Origin: Paragyromitra xinjiangensis | Taxonomy: Eukaryota > Ascomycota > Pezizomycetes > Pezizales > Discinaceae | Reading direction: 5' to 3' | Assembly (NCBI GenBank): GCA_038503065.1 | Contig: JBCAMK010000008.1 | Location: 1,364,001-1,428,000, forward strand | DNA: 64,000 nucleotides | In this document: piece by piece, positions 1-12,157 of the stretch | Layout: every line of letters begins with the position of its first letter | Position numbering within the stretch: position 1 is the first letter of the stretch | Position numbers and translations under genes: made by a program | The notes under the pieces: model-generated | What the model was told of the DNA's origin: nothing | Databases searched by the model: none | The model's input: only the letters and a program-made list of their open reading frames with translations

Positions 1-1516
1 AGTCCTTTTTCGTAGGCTCTTCTGGATGCTCGTCACCTATTAGATTCCGTGCGCTACGTTTCCGCCGGCTAAGTTCGAAGGAACCCCGTTGTTTCTTTTC
101 TTCTCTTTCCAGTAAACTCTTGAGACTTAGGTGGCTTCCCTTGCCCTTAGCTCGTTCCTCTTTTTGCATCTGGCCCATTCTTTCGTTGTTCCTATGCATT
201 TCCTCCCTTCGTGCTCGATCTGCTTCCTCAATCCAGTAGAATTCAGCGAGTAGCTCCTGCGGAGATATCACCCAGCCCAGTCGTGGCCTTTTTTGCTTCG
301 TGATGGTTCCGGTTGGTTGTGGTGGTGGTGGGAGCACTGGCGGCTTTACGTGCCCTTCCTCTGCAGCCTCGTGAACGGCTACTGCGATATCTTCGATCCA
401 TTGTTCTACGGCACCTGGATCCTCCCATGAGGATAGATCTAATTGGATTCGTTCTCGGTCACGGATCCTTTTGTTCCTGATTGACATTAACGGATTGTAA
501 ACCCTCCCTTCGGCTGAACCTACACTTCCAACAGGAATATCTGTTGGCGGATATATCGTTAAAAGCCTCTTGTAGAGTGCTGAAAGTTCTAATTGTTGTT
601 TAGCCCTTAGGGTACGCTGTAGCGTAGCATCAGAAAATTTGTATTGTTTTTGTAATTCCCGTAGCTGCTGCTGTTCCTGAAGGCCTCGTTTCTTCTGGAG
701 CTGCTGGTATGGAAATGCTGATATCGGTAACGGCGAGGGTAAAGAACTTGGTTGTCTTTGCCCTAGTCCCGGAGCTGGTGGAGGTGAAAACGATGGGTTG
801 AGTGGTGATAATCGTCGTGTCCCGTTCCCGTTAGCACTATGACCACTAGTCGAGACAGATCGCCGTTTATCTACGCTCCCAGTTATCAGAAACCCCCGGC
901 CGGGAGAAATCGCACGGTCCCTCCCATTGCTGGTTCTGGGTTGTGATGCCCCGAATGGCATAGAAACGCCTAAAAACCGATCATTCCCGTCGCCTCCCTG
1001 CCCACCTCCAAAATCTCCCGATAACCATCGAGTTGTAGATGTGCTCCTCGGCTGCACCGCTCTCCTTGTAGTGTCGACCTTTCTCGTAGCTCCACTAGCT
1101 AGCGCAAGCGAGACTATCCGAGCAGGGTCCGTATCCTCTGTCACCAACTCCTCATCAAGCTCTGGTGTTGGTTCCCTGAATATCCTGAACGGTAACTCAT
1201 TGCCAAAGAACCCTCGAGATCCTCTTCCCCGCTGTCCTAGCCCTCCCTCTACCTCCCAGTACCGTTCCCATTCTGACCCATCATTCCTGGATGCAGTCTC
1301 GAGGAGGAACCCGCCTGCCTTTCTAGACCGAGTTGTTCTATGGCTTAACGACGATGGATTTGAGGCGGTACGTCCTGGCGAAGGGTCGGGAGTGGTTCGT
1401 AGGGGGGAGGAGCCAGCGAGCGTGGACGAGGAGAGCTGGTGCTGTACTTGCGAAGGGGCGAGGGTGGAGTCTGTAGACGGGAGGGAGGGTGTCCGTCGTG
1501 CGTGTGGGAGGGACAT
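1..1516 (-). CDS. Large conserved fungal protein, 5' part only (at least 505 aa)
   Basis: An open frame runs from the first ATG at 1516 to the window edge without a stop; the upstream in-frame stop is at 1549-1547. The N-terminal ~270 residues are Ser/Pro/Gly-rich and probably disordered. They are followed by a Gln-rich coiled-coil-like stretch, then an ordered-looking block with YNPLMSIRNKRIRDRER and RPRLGWVISPQELLAEFYWI. I recall blocks of this kind (YNPL..IRNR, W.I.P..LL...YW) from large uncharacterised ascomycete proteins, possibly related to yeast Mtc4; that link is from memory and tentative. Early features such as RKAGGFLLE and PARIVSLALASGATRK fit the same family. No membrane segment or catalytic motif is visible. 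The C-terminus lies outside the window, so full length and function are unknown. Confidence 0.75.
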   Translation of the reverse strand, partial: MSLPHARRTPSLPSTDSTLAPSQVQHQLSSSTLAGSSPLRTTPDPSPGRTASNPSSLSHRTTRSRKAGGFLLETASRNDGSEWERYWEVEGGLGQRGRGSRGFFGNELPFRIFREPTPELDEELVTEDTDPARIVSLALASGATRKVDTTRRAVQPRSTSTTRWLSGDFGGGQGGDGNDRFLGVSMPFGASQPRTSNGRDRAISPGRGFLITGSVDKRRSVSTSGHSANGNGTRRLSPLNPSFSPPPAPGLGQRQPSSLPSPLPISAFPYQQLQKKRGLQEQQQLRELQKQYKFSDATLQRTLRAKQQLELSALYKRLLTIYPPTDIPVGSVGSAEGRVYNPLMSIRNKRIRDRERIQLDLSSWEDPGAVEQWIEDIAVAVHEAAEEGHVKPPVLPPPPQPTGTITKQKRPRLGWVISPQELLAEFYWIEEADRARREEMHRNNERMGQMQKEERAKGKGSHLSLKSLLEREEKKQRGSFELSRRKRSARNLIGDEHPEEPTKKD

Positions 1517-1690
1517 TTGGGGTATTTGGTGTTCTTCATGTAGTAGTTAGTAATTAGTGGGGAGGCTGCGAGAGGTTGGTGAAGCTTGAGACTCACCTAG
1601 TTTTCACACCGGTTTTCTCGCTTTAGCAGTTCAGTTCTCGCTCTGCTGGGGGGATAGAACTTAGGATTCGTGATCCCTCGCAGAGTGTTC

Positions 1691-1738
1691 TTCTTACTCT
1701 CTCTTTCTCTGTCTCTCTCTCTCTCTTCTCTCTCCTCA
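1691..1738. repeat. CT/GA microsatellite
   Basis: Nearly pure CT run on the plus strand (GA on the other strand), about 180 bp upstream of the ATG of the leftmost minus-strand gene. Pyrimidine/purine tracts are common in fungal promoters, so a promoter role for that gene is plausible but not shown. Confidence 0.7.
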
Positions 1739-3671
1739 CCGTTTGATGGATAGTGGTAAGGAGTGTCTGTGTTCCCCCGGCTGGCTGTCCATATCGGTCT
1801 GGTGATGCTCGGTATCGAACCGGATGAGCAGGTGGTCAACGTCAAGCCGGCAACGTTCTTGGCGCCAAGCCACGTCTAACCTGTTGCATGTGACGATCTA
1901 GACCAACCAGCCACCCCTAACCCCCCAACGGCTTTGGATGAGTGATTGGCTATGAATTTTGGAGCCGCAACTCATCTATCCTGTTTATTGAACGCTCTGA
2001 CGAACGCTGACGGAGCGAAATAGAAACAATTGATGTCGGTAATAGTTGCATTCTGCCATCCCGTGCATCGCTGGAGGAAAATGAGACACCAATTTACGAA
2101 GAGTTTCTGGGAGAGCCTAACCGCGGCAATTTTAATTTCAAGTTTTCGTTGTATAATTTCCTAACCTATTTCCTGCAGCAGAAAAGCTCATAACACGCCC
2201 AAACTCTTCTACCGTGATGCTCCAAACTATATCTCATCGGGCCAAGAACACAGCCATGCTCTATCTGCGCCAACCTAATACATAACAATATCCGTTCCGT
2301 TACTCATCTGCTAGTAATGCTGCAATTTCAGCGGTGTGCACCCGATACTTCTAGCCCGCGGAGAGCAGATTCCTAGGGCGGGGCTGTGTTTAACCGTCCG
2401 ATTCGTTGAGTGTGGCATTCATGGAATTTCTGGATGGGTTTTCATTAGCAAGCACTGTAAGCAGATCAGAGTAGTTAAACATATGCATACCATCGGATTC
2501 TGACAGGGAGTAGGCAATTTGTCGCAATGAGACGCTCAGGTTTTTTAATTAAGGGAGTTTCATTGTTGGAATGCGTTTCGATACCTAAAAGTATTGACAT
2601 AAATATCAATGGCACACACCATTACAACCGTACGGTAATTTCAGGAGCGGTTAGTAACTGTCTCTGAATTTCACCTAGGTAATGGTTATTGGCCCTAGAC
2701 TAAACTGCGTAATAGATGTGCGAGAGATACCACTCTGATGCAAATATGACATTTGGTTGGGTTGTCCCTACGAGCCACTCGTGATCGCGCGAGAGCTGAA
2801 TGGCTCATATTCAACGCTCTGAATAAGGGTGGATTTGGGAGTAGGCTGACCGCAATGTGCAATGAGTATGATATTTCGCTTCGATCATAAATAGCGTTTG
2901 CCCTTCCGATCTTTTCCTTGGGACCAATGTTGAGCGCCGATATTCAGCCTTCATTGCTAGTGGATATATTACCAAAAACACCCTCCTGTCGTTTTGGCAC
3001 AGGCCGTGGCCAATGCAGGAGGATTAGTCGAAAACTTAGCCGTCATCTTTGGTTTAATGTTGATTAGAAGACGGCACAACAGGCCTCGCTATTACAGGCT
3101 CTTGTAGTAAGAACGTGATACCGTTTTTAGGATAAAACTTCAATCATGACCGTCGGGTGTCAATTTTGGACTTAGTACAACTCCCCAATAGCTTTGAAGA
3201 TATCAATACTCTGAACGTTGGGTACTTACGGAATTTAGCTGGACTAAAAGCCAGTCTTGACTAATCCGTAAATGGGGCGTGGTAGTGTCGGCCGGATGCA
3301 TATCTTCGGTTCGGAAAGGAGGGTCCGCGAGAGGATATCGAGAACCGGGGATGATAGTTGCGTATCGGGTGAAAAACCGTTCCAATGATGGATTTATTCT
3401 TGATGAAACCATTGTTAGCCAAGATAACTGCTGGCTTGATGGGAATTACGATGGGAAAATATCTCTAAGTTTGATCTGGTGGTTAGAGTTCGATAAAATC
3501 TTTTGACGGTGTAACAGATGATAGTAAGCTGCTGGTGTCGTGTTGGCCCAGGAACAGCGTTTTGGAAAATGATCAGCGGCTGGCCGTTGGAATGCGTCTC
3601 GCTTATCCTCTTGGCGCGTTGCTACCTGCTCGGGTATTTGCAAACTTCCTTTATCACAAATCCCCGACACA
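1739..3671. other. Intergenic, no gene recognised
   Basis: Between the divergent leftmost gene and RRN9. Short open frames here carry no recognisable domain and no consistent splice signals. I see no tRNA or clear element. Confidence 0.6.
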
Positions 3672-5213
3672 ATGGTTCGCCGTTCTATCTTTAACAATCC
3701 TTCCTCACCCATTCCCAACCACGGCGGAGAAGACAAAGATGAGCTTCATTCCGATTACCCTGGTTCTCAGCCATCAGCTGATCATGATTCTGAATCAGAA
3801 ATCCAACCTCTGTCCGACAGTGAACTCGTAGAAGATGAGGACGACGAAGATAACGAAGACGAAGGTAGCGATGAAGAACCTAGTCGTTGGGGAGACCAGG
3901 AAGACACCGGCACCAGCATCAAACCATTTCTCGGGGTGTTGACTAGCTTAGAAAGAGATCACAATACCGCCCTTTCCAAGCACCTGTACTCCGCGTACCT
4001 CTTGAAACGACGACGATTAGTGCCTGAAGCTGCTCCCCCTACGGACTCGGATTCTGGCTCTGAGCCCGAATCTGTTGATCCTCGTCCGAAAAAACGGCAA
4101 AAGCGCGTTGAAGATATACCGGATAGCGAGGAAGATGACGATAAGTATTTATTCGGCAGAGGGAAGCGATTTATAACTAAAGGATGGACCTCCTGGCCGC
4201 ACCCACCATCTTTCGTCCCTCGCGAGTCAGAACACAAAATTAGTCGCCTCAGGTCACAACCTTCAAGAGTATTCTTCGATCCCGAGACATATTCTCGACC
4301 GCTGCAATCTCCACATCCGCCTGCACCTTCCCAGATGCTCGAAGAGGCACTTATGGCAACGTTCTTAAGAATCTCCAAAGATAAACTCCGTTCTAGACCA
4401 GCGGAGGAAACAGGAGGGGCTGGTCCAGCTTTGGACGACGATATCAACGAACATGTGTTGAAACCAGTGGTCAGGCACGTCATATCTCAGCTTGATGGAC
4501 TGTTGACGGGACTATACCATGAGCGAGGGTATGCTAAGGTACTCGCCACAAGGGACGAGAAGGCTGCAGCGGCGGCAGCAGAGGCAGCACATAAATCAAA
4601 GGGGAAAGGAAGGTCGAGCTCTTATTTGCGAGCAAAAGCGAGAGGAGCGAAATGGGCTAGTAGGAAAAGAGCCGTGACGCCTACTACCGATACCGAAGAT
4701 GAAAGTAGCAACGAGGAGCAGGATTCAGATAATGATGATGGCGAAGGTACGCCCCCGAAAAAGGCTAAGAAATCTGCCCGTCGCCGTTATCCCGCGCCGG
4801 CTCCGCTCGCAAAGAAATATGCCACAAAACGGCAAAACCGACTACAGCTTCGTGACTGGAGCCAACTGCTAGGAGTTGCAGCTCTCGTTGGCTGGGAACC
4901 GGATGCATTGCAACGGGCGGCGAAGCGATGCGAAGGACACTTCGGTCAGACCATGTCCTGGAGACTTCTAAGGGAGAGCGATCGCACAGGGAAGCCCAAG
5001 CCGGACGAGTTATGGACGGGTGCTAGGCCTATACATCTGAAACAGGATAGGGATGAGGAAGGCGGCATCAGTAGGGATGGGTTTATGCAGCCGATATCGA
5101 TTCAAAAAATTGAGACAGCGAGCAGGATTCGATATCGAGTTAAGATGGACGCCTCGCAGCCGGAAGCAGCGACAGATAGCAGCGATGAGAACACGTCACT
5201 TAATGAAACGTAA
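3672..5213 (+). CDS. RRN9: RNA polymerase I-specific transcription initiation factor Rrn9
   Basis: Single-exon 513-aa protein. Rrn9 belongs to the upstream activating factor that recruits RNA polymerase I to the rDNA promoter, so it should act in the nucleolus. Visible features in order: an acidic Asp/Glu-rich stretch (about residues 50-80); the Rrn9-type segment with HLYSAYLLKRRR and the aromatic/Pro motif GWTSWPHPPS near residue 170; Lys/Arg-rich nuclear-type clusters; a second acidic block; and near residue 395 a C-terminal block beginning RDWSQLLGVAALVGWEPDAL, ending with Cys- and Trp-containing helices usual in filamentous fungal Rrn9. The start is the first ATG of the frame, just after an A/C-rich leader. 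The protein is longer than yeast Rrn9, as is common in filamentous fungi. The assignment rests on remembered family motifs, not a search. Confidence 0.8.
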   Translation: MVRRSIFNNPSSPIPNHGGEDKDELHSDYPGSQPSADHDSESEIQPLSDSELVEDEDDEDNEDEGSDEEPSRWGDQEDTGTSIKPFLGVLTSLERDHNTALSKHLYSAYLLKRRRLVPEAAPPTDSDSGSEPESVDPRPKKRQKRVEDIPDSEEDDDKYLFGRGKRFITKGWTSWPHPPSFVPRESEHKISRLRSQPSRVFFDPETYSRPLQSPHPPAPSQMLEEALMATFLRISKDKLRSRPAEETGGAGPALDDDINEHVLKPVVRHVISQLDGLLTGLYHERGYAKVLATRDEKAAAAAAEAAHKSKGKGRSSSYLRAKARGAKWASRKRAVTPTTDTEDESSNEEQDSDNDDGEGTPPKKAKKSARRRYPAPAPLAKKYATKRQNRLQLRDWSQLLGVAALVGWEPDALQRAAKRCEGHFGQTMSWRLLRESDRTGKPKPDELWTGARPIHLKQDRDEEGGISRDGFMQPISIQKIETASRIRYRVKMDASQPEAATDSSDENTSLNET

Positions 5214-8200
5214 TAGTAGGGCTGGTGGCCATTTCTGTGCGAGGCGTTTTTGTAGAATATGTTATCATCATGGTGTTGTTTTTTCTTCTTGATTTATCTT
5301 GTCGCTGTTCGCTTGTACGATATCATCAAGGCGGTGCAACTGGTTGGTGTAAAACCCTTAGGGGATTACGTTCTCCTCAACAAGTCTAGGGTGGTGCTTG
5401 ATTATGTGGCAAGCGGTTGTAGAATTCCGTTCAACTCATATTACTTCCAGGGCTGGTAGAAATGGCATATGGGGCACAGAGTGACACGCCAAACCGCAGA
5501 TATATTAGTCAACTAACGACCGTGATCAAGAATTTGCATATTAAAAGTGTGGTACGTGATCTAGCCTACTACCAGACATGAGTTCGTTCATTGTCTTCCT
5601 GCAACGCACAGTACGCTCCTTAGCAAGAGGACCGAAGCTAGCTTGAAGACCATATCAGATCGTAACAATTATTTCTAGCGTCACCATCCCATTGCCGTGA
5701 TGCTTCTGGAAAGCAGTTGTACGCGCTAAAACTACTAGCTGGTTGTTAACAATGCGGGGAGGAATGTGGACTTGATGGGTCACTCGTCCAACTAGAAATT
5801 TAAGCAGCGAAAATATCTTTATTGATCAGTCATCTAAATATATCTAAATAAACGTGGTTGGGGACATCGGAAACGTTTCCACTTCCTAACACGATAACTA
5901 GAGAAAGATGGAAATTAATGAAAGCCCTAAAAAATCAGAATGAAAAGGAAAGGTTTGTAGTGCAGCCCAGAAGATACCTGGACATAACTCATCCTAGAGC
6001 GCAGGCCGCGGTATTTACGAAGTTCTGGCGATAATACTTAGCGAGTGTCCCATGCATACTGATGCATTTAAGCTCTAGCAGCCAGACGAACTGGCACTGG
6101 ATCTCGCGGGACGTGCTCCACTATTAATCTCCAGTTTCTATCGCGTTCATGTTATGAGAGCGGAACGCGTTTATAGGTTTGAATTCTGTCTTCACATATG
6201 GGACAAGGTATTAGAACGAAAGAAGGAATGAAAGATCTGAGCTGGAGCTGGAACAGATTATGCGAGGGTTTCTCATGAGAGGGAAAGGGGCTGCGCTGTC
6301 TCGTAACAGCCAGTGAGTAGTGCGGAATGGCTTATCTTCGCAAGGAAATCTCGTTCGGAGGGACACTCCTGCTGGCTGAACACGTCTGTGGAGGACGCTC
6401 GCTGATATTATTCTAGTCATTATTCTTGTCGTAGTTGTGGCTGTTGATGGCGGAGAGAAAAGAAGGAGAGAGAGAAGCTTGGGGAGAGGGTCTATTTATG
6501 TGTGAGGATTACCCCACTGTATGTAGCAGTCATAGGCAGTAGGGGGCAGGAACAAGCCTGGAGTATTACATGCATTGGTTTGACGGAGTCATTACGTACA
6601 TCTAGGCACCTGGCTTATGGTGCGACTACATGAATTCAGTGCTGGTGGCTGGGGTTGGAAGGGCGTTGGCTGCGCTGCAGCTACCGTGGAATTTTAGTCT
6701 GCGGGTTGATTCTAGCTATATAATAACGGCGATACATACATAGGATGGAAACTACAGGTATACATGTATTTTGTACTAAGTAGAATACCAATGAATGGGG
6801 AGCGGGTCACAATTACCTTTCGCTGCTGGCCAACGGATAGGTAGCAGCTATAGTCCATAATAGTACATGTACATGTAGTTATGCGAGTATATCATGAAGA
6901 GAACTAGAAGTTTTGTGTGATATAGGTCTTTCTAAGGTAAGATGTTATTGATAATGTTCTAGCCCAAAGTCATAACATATCACTCGGTACCATTCATCAA
7001 ACGTTGCAAGAGTTTTGAGGGTAGAAACATAGGAGCCAGCTTGAAAGAAGTATGGTACAATAGAAACGTTGGGTCTAGTAGCTGAGCGCACTGGGGATAC
7101 ACTCAAGATCAGTCGAGTTATGTTGAGCCTCGGATGAATGGTTATACAGCTTCTGGACTGATTGATCTCAGCCTGCAGCTGCTTTAGGCCCTAGGGCCGA
7201 TGAGGTTGGGTCTCCAAAGGTATATTGCTACTTTACTTGTTCCTACAGTGCGCAGAAAGCTGCGCAGTATGGGCTAGGCACGAGACTACTTGATACTACG
7301 AATAAACTTTACTTACATGCAATTACTTGTAGTGTACGTATACTAAGGAGTGCAGTGTTAAGGTTGGCGACGGCCATGGCTTGAGCAGCCACGAAAACAT
7401 GACGCAATTAGCTGTGAATTTCCAGAGGGCACGTGGTTCCAATCCTAATCGCATAGATAAGGGAATAGACGTATGCTTGGGGAGAAAGGAAGGAATAGAG
7501 GTGGAGGACAGCAAAGATAGTTGAGAAAGAAGGCGAAAGAAATGAAGCCATGGCAATCCCGAGAGATTGGAAAGAGGTATAGAGATTCACGGAATTACAG
7601 GGCTGGTGGCAGTCAGGGGTAATAAGGTAAAGGTAAGGTTTCTATGAAGCGGAAGGAATCCCTTTTGTGAGTAAAGGTATAGTTTTTTGGATCTTTGTGC
7701 GGTTTGAACCCAGCGGCTGCCGTTTTTACTGACTTAGGATCTGGGGGCCTAGATTAAATCTACAAGTTGGCCCCTGGCGCGCAGCTTTCTGTGTAGGTAG
7801 TAGGGAAAGAAACGAATTACCTGTAAGGTTATATCAGCCGAGTGAGAGGCCGTGGGGTGCGTATAGAGCAGCGCCTACACATAACTTCTTGGGTAGTGTG
7901 AGTCGTATAGCGAATTGAATATTTTTTTGGTCTATTTTTGAGCTTTGTTTTCCTCTGAGATCTTTTGGATGGTGGAACGAGTGATTTTGGCTGGTCTGGT
8001 GGACATGGCGCAAGAGATCTCTATTAGAAGTTCTTAGATACTAGGGATCGCAATATTCCTTTGGTAACGAAACTCAAGATCCTCCAAATTAGGCAATAGT
8101 GGTAAAAGCAGCAAGTGGGAAAAAGGAGGTAGGCGGTAAATTACGTGCAGGGTGAGCTCTAGGCATCTAGCACAGGTGGATTCGGGGGGTAGGAAACTGA

Positions 8201-9471
8201 AAAGTGAAGATTAGTATCATTTTTAGTCTTTAGTTTTAATGTGCACCCAAGGAACTGTATGCACATACAGGTACATGCAGTCTTTTTTCTATATACAAGG
8301 GGCTGCCATGTGTTACCACATGGTGTGTTAGTGGGAGGGGGTCGGGGTAGGAGGGTGGATTTGACAGTAAAGTTATATTAATTCATTCACTTAGTATGAT
8401 ACAGCACGCCACCCTTCCTCTCTCATCTATCCAATAGGCCCAGCCCACTCGGTCGGGGAGCAAAATGTTCCTTGCTTCCCACTCTGCCTGCTACATTCGA
8501 AGCTCGTTGTATTCTGGCTTCTCTCCTTTGTTTTCGTGATATTGTTTAGGGAAGTGCAGGAATTGGGTTGCCCTAGTTTATGATAGTATAACTGATCGAT
8601 TTTATCGGTACACCATAGAGGGGTACGGAAGAGTAAATATAGGGCTAAAAGGGTTTTCTAGCGCTATCCCATGGTCTGTAAAACCCTAAATCAAGGACGT
8701 TACCATCCTCAATTTTTATCATAAGTTTTCGTTTAGGGGAAGCTCAACAGCCACAATTCTTGCCGCTAACTCTGCAAAGGCTTTGGTTGATAGTGAATAT
8801 ACTTTCCTTGATTTATCGCATACTATGGGGCAGTGGTTGTTCAGGTTTTCGAAAACGAAGCGAATATAGTCCTCAATTTCTTATAGACGAAGGGATGGTA
8901 TTGTCTGTCACGATAGCCTAATGGCTACTATGTCTCCCAGAGGGGCTGAGGGAACTTAGGTTCGATTCTCTAGGGGAGATAATAATCCCTCACGCACTGG
9001 GTTAAGGTTTACATAGAAGCCTCATGCGGCGCCTTTTGATTATTTTTATTTAATATATTATCTAGTCATAGTATATCACTCGGTAGTTGGTGTTAGCCAT
9101 CCGCTGTAAAATACGGGATCAGGATGCAAAGAAGACTAAATTGATTGAGGGGCGGCTCCCGTATGGATATACTAATAGGGTAGGACACTAATTTAATTAC
9201 ATGTAGACATCACGGGACCTAATTCGTCAATTCGCCAGGTTGAAAGGCAGATCCACGTGTAATGCCGAAACCAATCCATTCTATTTTTTGAGTGCCATTG
9301 AGAAATCTCAGACTTTCACAGCAAAGACTGCCACACGCACAAACCACCACCTTTCTTGTTCGTCTCCAATCAATCTTCATCCACTGGAAACCACCGTCGT
9401 TAATACCTGTTCGACAAACTTTTTCTCAGAATTCACAAGAACCCACCTTTTCCAACCTTCAATCGCCTAAA
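5214..9471. other. 4.2-kb gene desert
   Basis: No gene recognised. It holds scattered TACATGTA palindromes (6761, 6864, 6870, 9198), two copies of the TCAT-N6-TCACTCG motif (6970, 9066) and a tRNA-like A/B-box pair near 8914-8970 that does not fold as a tRNA. Short open frames on both strands look non-coding. Confidence 0.6.
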
Positions 9472-12157
9472 ATGGAAGCCTTCAAGCTTTTCGATGTTCT
9501 CCCTTTCTCGGCTTTCATCTACTTTTTCTACATTCCTCCTGCTTGGTTTATCCCGTTAACCTGTCACTTCCGGATATACCTTTTGCTATTTCTAGTCCTC
9601 TATTCTGTTTATCTCTTCTTTCCCGAACAGAAGTTCCCTTCCCTGGTTCTACTTATGCACCTCACCGTCTTTCTCGCATCGATTACGAAAGGTTACTTGG
9701 GGCTCATTGGGTGGTACTTGATGGGATTTTGTAAATTCTTGGGTAGGATCATAACCTTCTACATCTTTTTGGCTGCGGAGCTTCTGACATCTTGGGGCGA
9801 GTAGGTCCGACCATTTTGTCTATGTTTACCGGTCTGCTAAAATCGTTCTTGAGGGTCGACTTTGGCGAAGGCAACCCCCCTCCTGTGGATTCTTCGGAGC
9901 GTTTGGGATTAAAGGGAAGGGACTGTAACAATGGCGATGTTATTTCACCATGTCTCGCAAATTCAGACTGTGGACACCAAACACAAGGACCTCCGTCAGA
10001 GCTGATTTTGATTACTGCCCCCTCTAATGACGATCCTCGTCCCGAATTTGAGAGACCGTTCCTAGCCAAGCCTATTCGACGTCAAAAGCCGGATTCTCAG
10101 AGGGTCGAAAAATTGCTATTAAAGACTCTCCAGCGCAGAGGACTATTTGTTCAATGGGATTCTCCGAAGCACTCTCATCCAAATCTTCCTATCACCGACC
10201 TATCTCACCAATTTCCAGGAATCTCAAGCACTAAAATCTCATCTCTCAAGGCCCTCGAAAATGCTCCGTTTCCAGCACCACTCTTATCGCCTACGCCTAC
10301 GGTTACTGTTAACCCGCTTGTTTGTCTGAGTGAGGATCCGAAGGAAACGACCGTAGCTGAAACCACCCCTTCCCAAGATATTACCACCCGTATTTCAGCA
10401 AACGAGCCTATGACCAATGATGTATTGTTGACGAGTAATGAGTGTAAGTTTCACTTTCTCTGAGCTTTTTGCACTACCTGTTGCCATTTTCCACTGTCGC
10501 CTGTTAGCCGTTTCGAAACGTAGGTTGCTAATTTATCGGTATCAATAGGTGTAGTGGGAAGGAATGGGGGGAATGATTATGTTACCGTGACTGAGACCTT
10601 CATACCTTCTGCCTCAATCCCGTTTTCCGATGAAGCATCCACTGGCACGGAGCGTGTAGCTCAAACGCCATCCTCACCACTTCTTCAAACCACCTTAGTC
10701 TCACCCTCCGATGAAGTATATACTGGCACGGAGAATGCAGCCCAAACGTCGTCCTCACCGTTTCCTCAAATCACCTTAATCTCACCCTCCGATGAAGTAT
10801 ATACTGGCATGGAGAATGCAGCCCAAACGTCGCCATCATTATTCCTTCCCGCCGCCGCCGTCGCCAACGAAGTTATCGATGCGAAGGAAGATTTGGGGGT
10901 TCCAAAGGAAAACCTTGTAAGAAATGAGGATCTATCGGGAAATATTGCCTGCAGAGGATCTGGAGATTTCGTTACTTGTGACGGAGGCTTTGAGGGGCAA
11001 GTGGGTGCGCCAGAGGACCGACCTTACGAGGTCTTCCTCGGAGAGGGAGCGGCGACAGCAGGTTTTGGAGTTGTGGAACAGACACTCACCCAGGATTTTC
11101 AACGAATCTCCTGCCATAAGGCCAAAAACTGCAGGACCGCCCACAGTAAACCCGTTCGGATGTCGAGGGAATGTGCTGAGTTCGGCCATCACGACAGGAG
11201 GGCCAACAGGGTATTAAGGAAGGCGCTTAGGTTTGAAGGGTCTGCTCGCTGTGATCGTGGTGTCACTGGAGCCGAATTGCGGCCGGAAGGGGAGCAAGAG
11301 GGAATGGAGATTGAGGTGGGTGATACTTTAGGTGGGGTCTCTGAGGATATCCCAAGCATGGACTGGCACTCGTCTGCCATGCAGGTTATCACCATGCCTC
11401 ATCAACCTACCCGGGATACGACACCTCCCCAAACTCACAATTCCCAGTCTGCGGTAAGCAGAGAGGAGGAGACGGGCGACGCGGGAGATCTGATGGATGT
11501 GGTGCTTGACACCGTGGCATCTCAGGTCAAACGCAGGATTATGGCAGATGGTAAGCTAAAAATTCTCTAAACATTCGCTTCTTTTCCAAACTAGCTAACA
11601 TATTCTCAATTCTTGTTCCAGAATATGAGGTTGAGCCAACCCAAACGGTTTGCAGGGCGGGACCGGGGCCTGCTCGGAGGATCGCATCCATCGGACACAA
11701 CCGTTGTGTCCAAACTTCGACCTGGACCAATTGGGGCGACGAGAGCCCAAAAGCATCCCCTGACGAAGCCACTTCGCCGGATGGGCCACTTAAGGTATTT
11801 CTACATCTCCTCCCTGAGTTCTTCAATGGGTTTTTCCTAATGCAATGTCGTTTCTAGCGCTCGAAAGAGCACAACTCGAAGGTTGGGGACCTGGAGCTCT
11901 TAGGCCACGAAAATCTCAATCAACTTGGGCTGCAGCTCCAGAGACTCCACAACGCCAACCTCAGCCGCGGAGACAAGAATCTCCTGGAAGATTTGGACAA
12001 GAGGAAGCGGCTGAGGGAGGAGCGAGTGGCCAAGGTGGCCGAGAAGGATCGCAAGAGGGACGAGGCTATGGCGGCCGAAAGGCTGGCCAAAGGGCCAGAG
12101 ATTCGTGGGCTTGCCGCGCTCATGGCGGCAAAGAAGGGTGGGGCGAGGAGAAGGTGA
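9472..12157 (+). CDS. Unrecognised protein, N-terminal membrane domain and long hydrophilic tail (790 aa)
   Basis: Five-exon model: 9472-9730, 9805-10443, 10549-11550, 11622-11794, 11858-12157. All junctions keep phase and use GT..AG. I chose ATG 9472 because the sequence from there gives a strongly hydrophobic N-terminus (residues 1-86) with about three predicted membrane segments. The remaining ~700 residues are hydrophilic, rich in Ser/Thr/Pro/Glu, and probably face the cytoplasm or lumen. Exon 3 encodes near-identical 27-residue repeats around SDEVYTGTENAAQT. The last ~100 residues are highly charged (Lys/Arg/Glu), with a coiled-coil-like stretch. I do not recognise the family. The fourth intron (11795-11857) has a weak GTATTT donor, so the join into the last exon is less certain. 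Confidence 0.6.
10629..10845 (+). repeat. In-frame 81-bp tandem repeat, about 2.7 units
   Basis: Units start at 10629, 10710 and 10791 (exact 81-bp period) inside exon 3 of the membrane-anchored protein gene. Units 2 and 3 are nearly identical and unit 1 is more diverged. Each encodes a 27-residue Ser/Thr-rich block with SDE-x(2)-TG. Confidence 0.85.

Noticed and set aside
927..1550. 207-codon plus-strand frame
   Set aside because: It is the antisense shadow of the minus-strand gene, whose frame is open for over 500 codons and carries conserved blocks.
8907..8985. tRNA-like A box (TAGCCTAATGG) and B box (GGTTCGATTC) 35 bp apart
   Set aside because: Acceptor and T stems do not pair, so it is not a tRNA gene. 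It might be a tRNA-derived SINE remnant, but no second copy was found.
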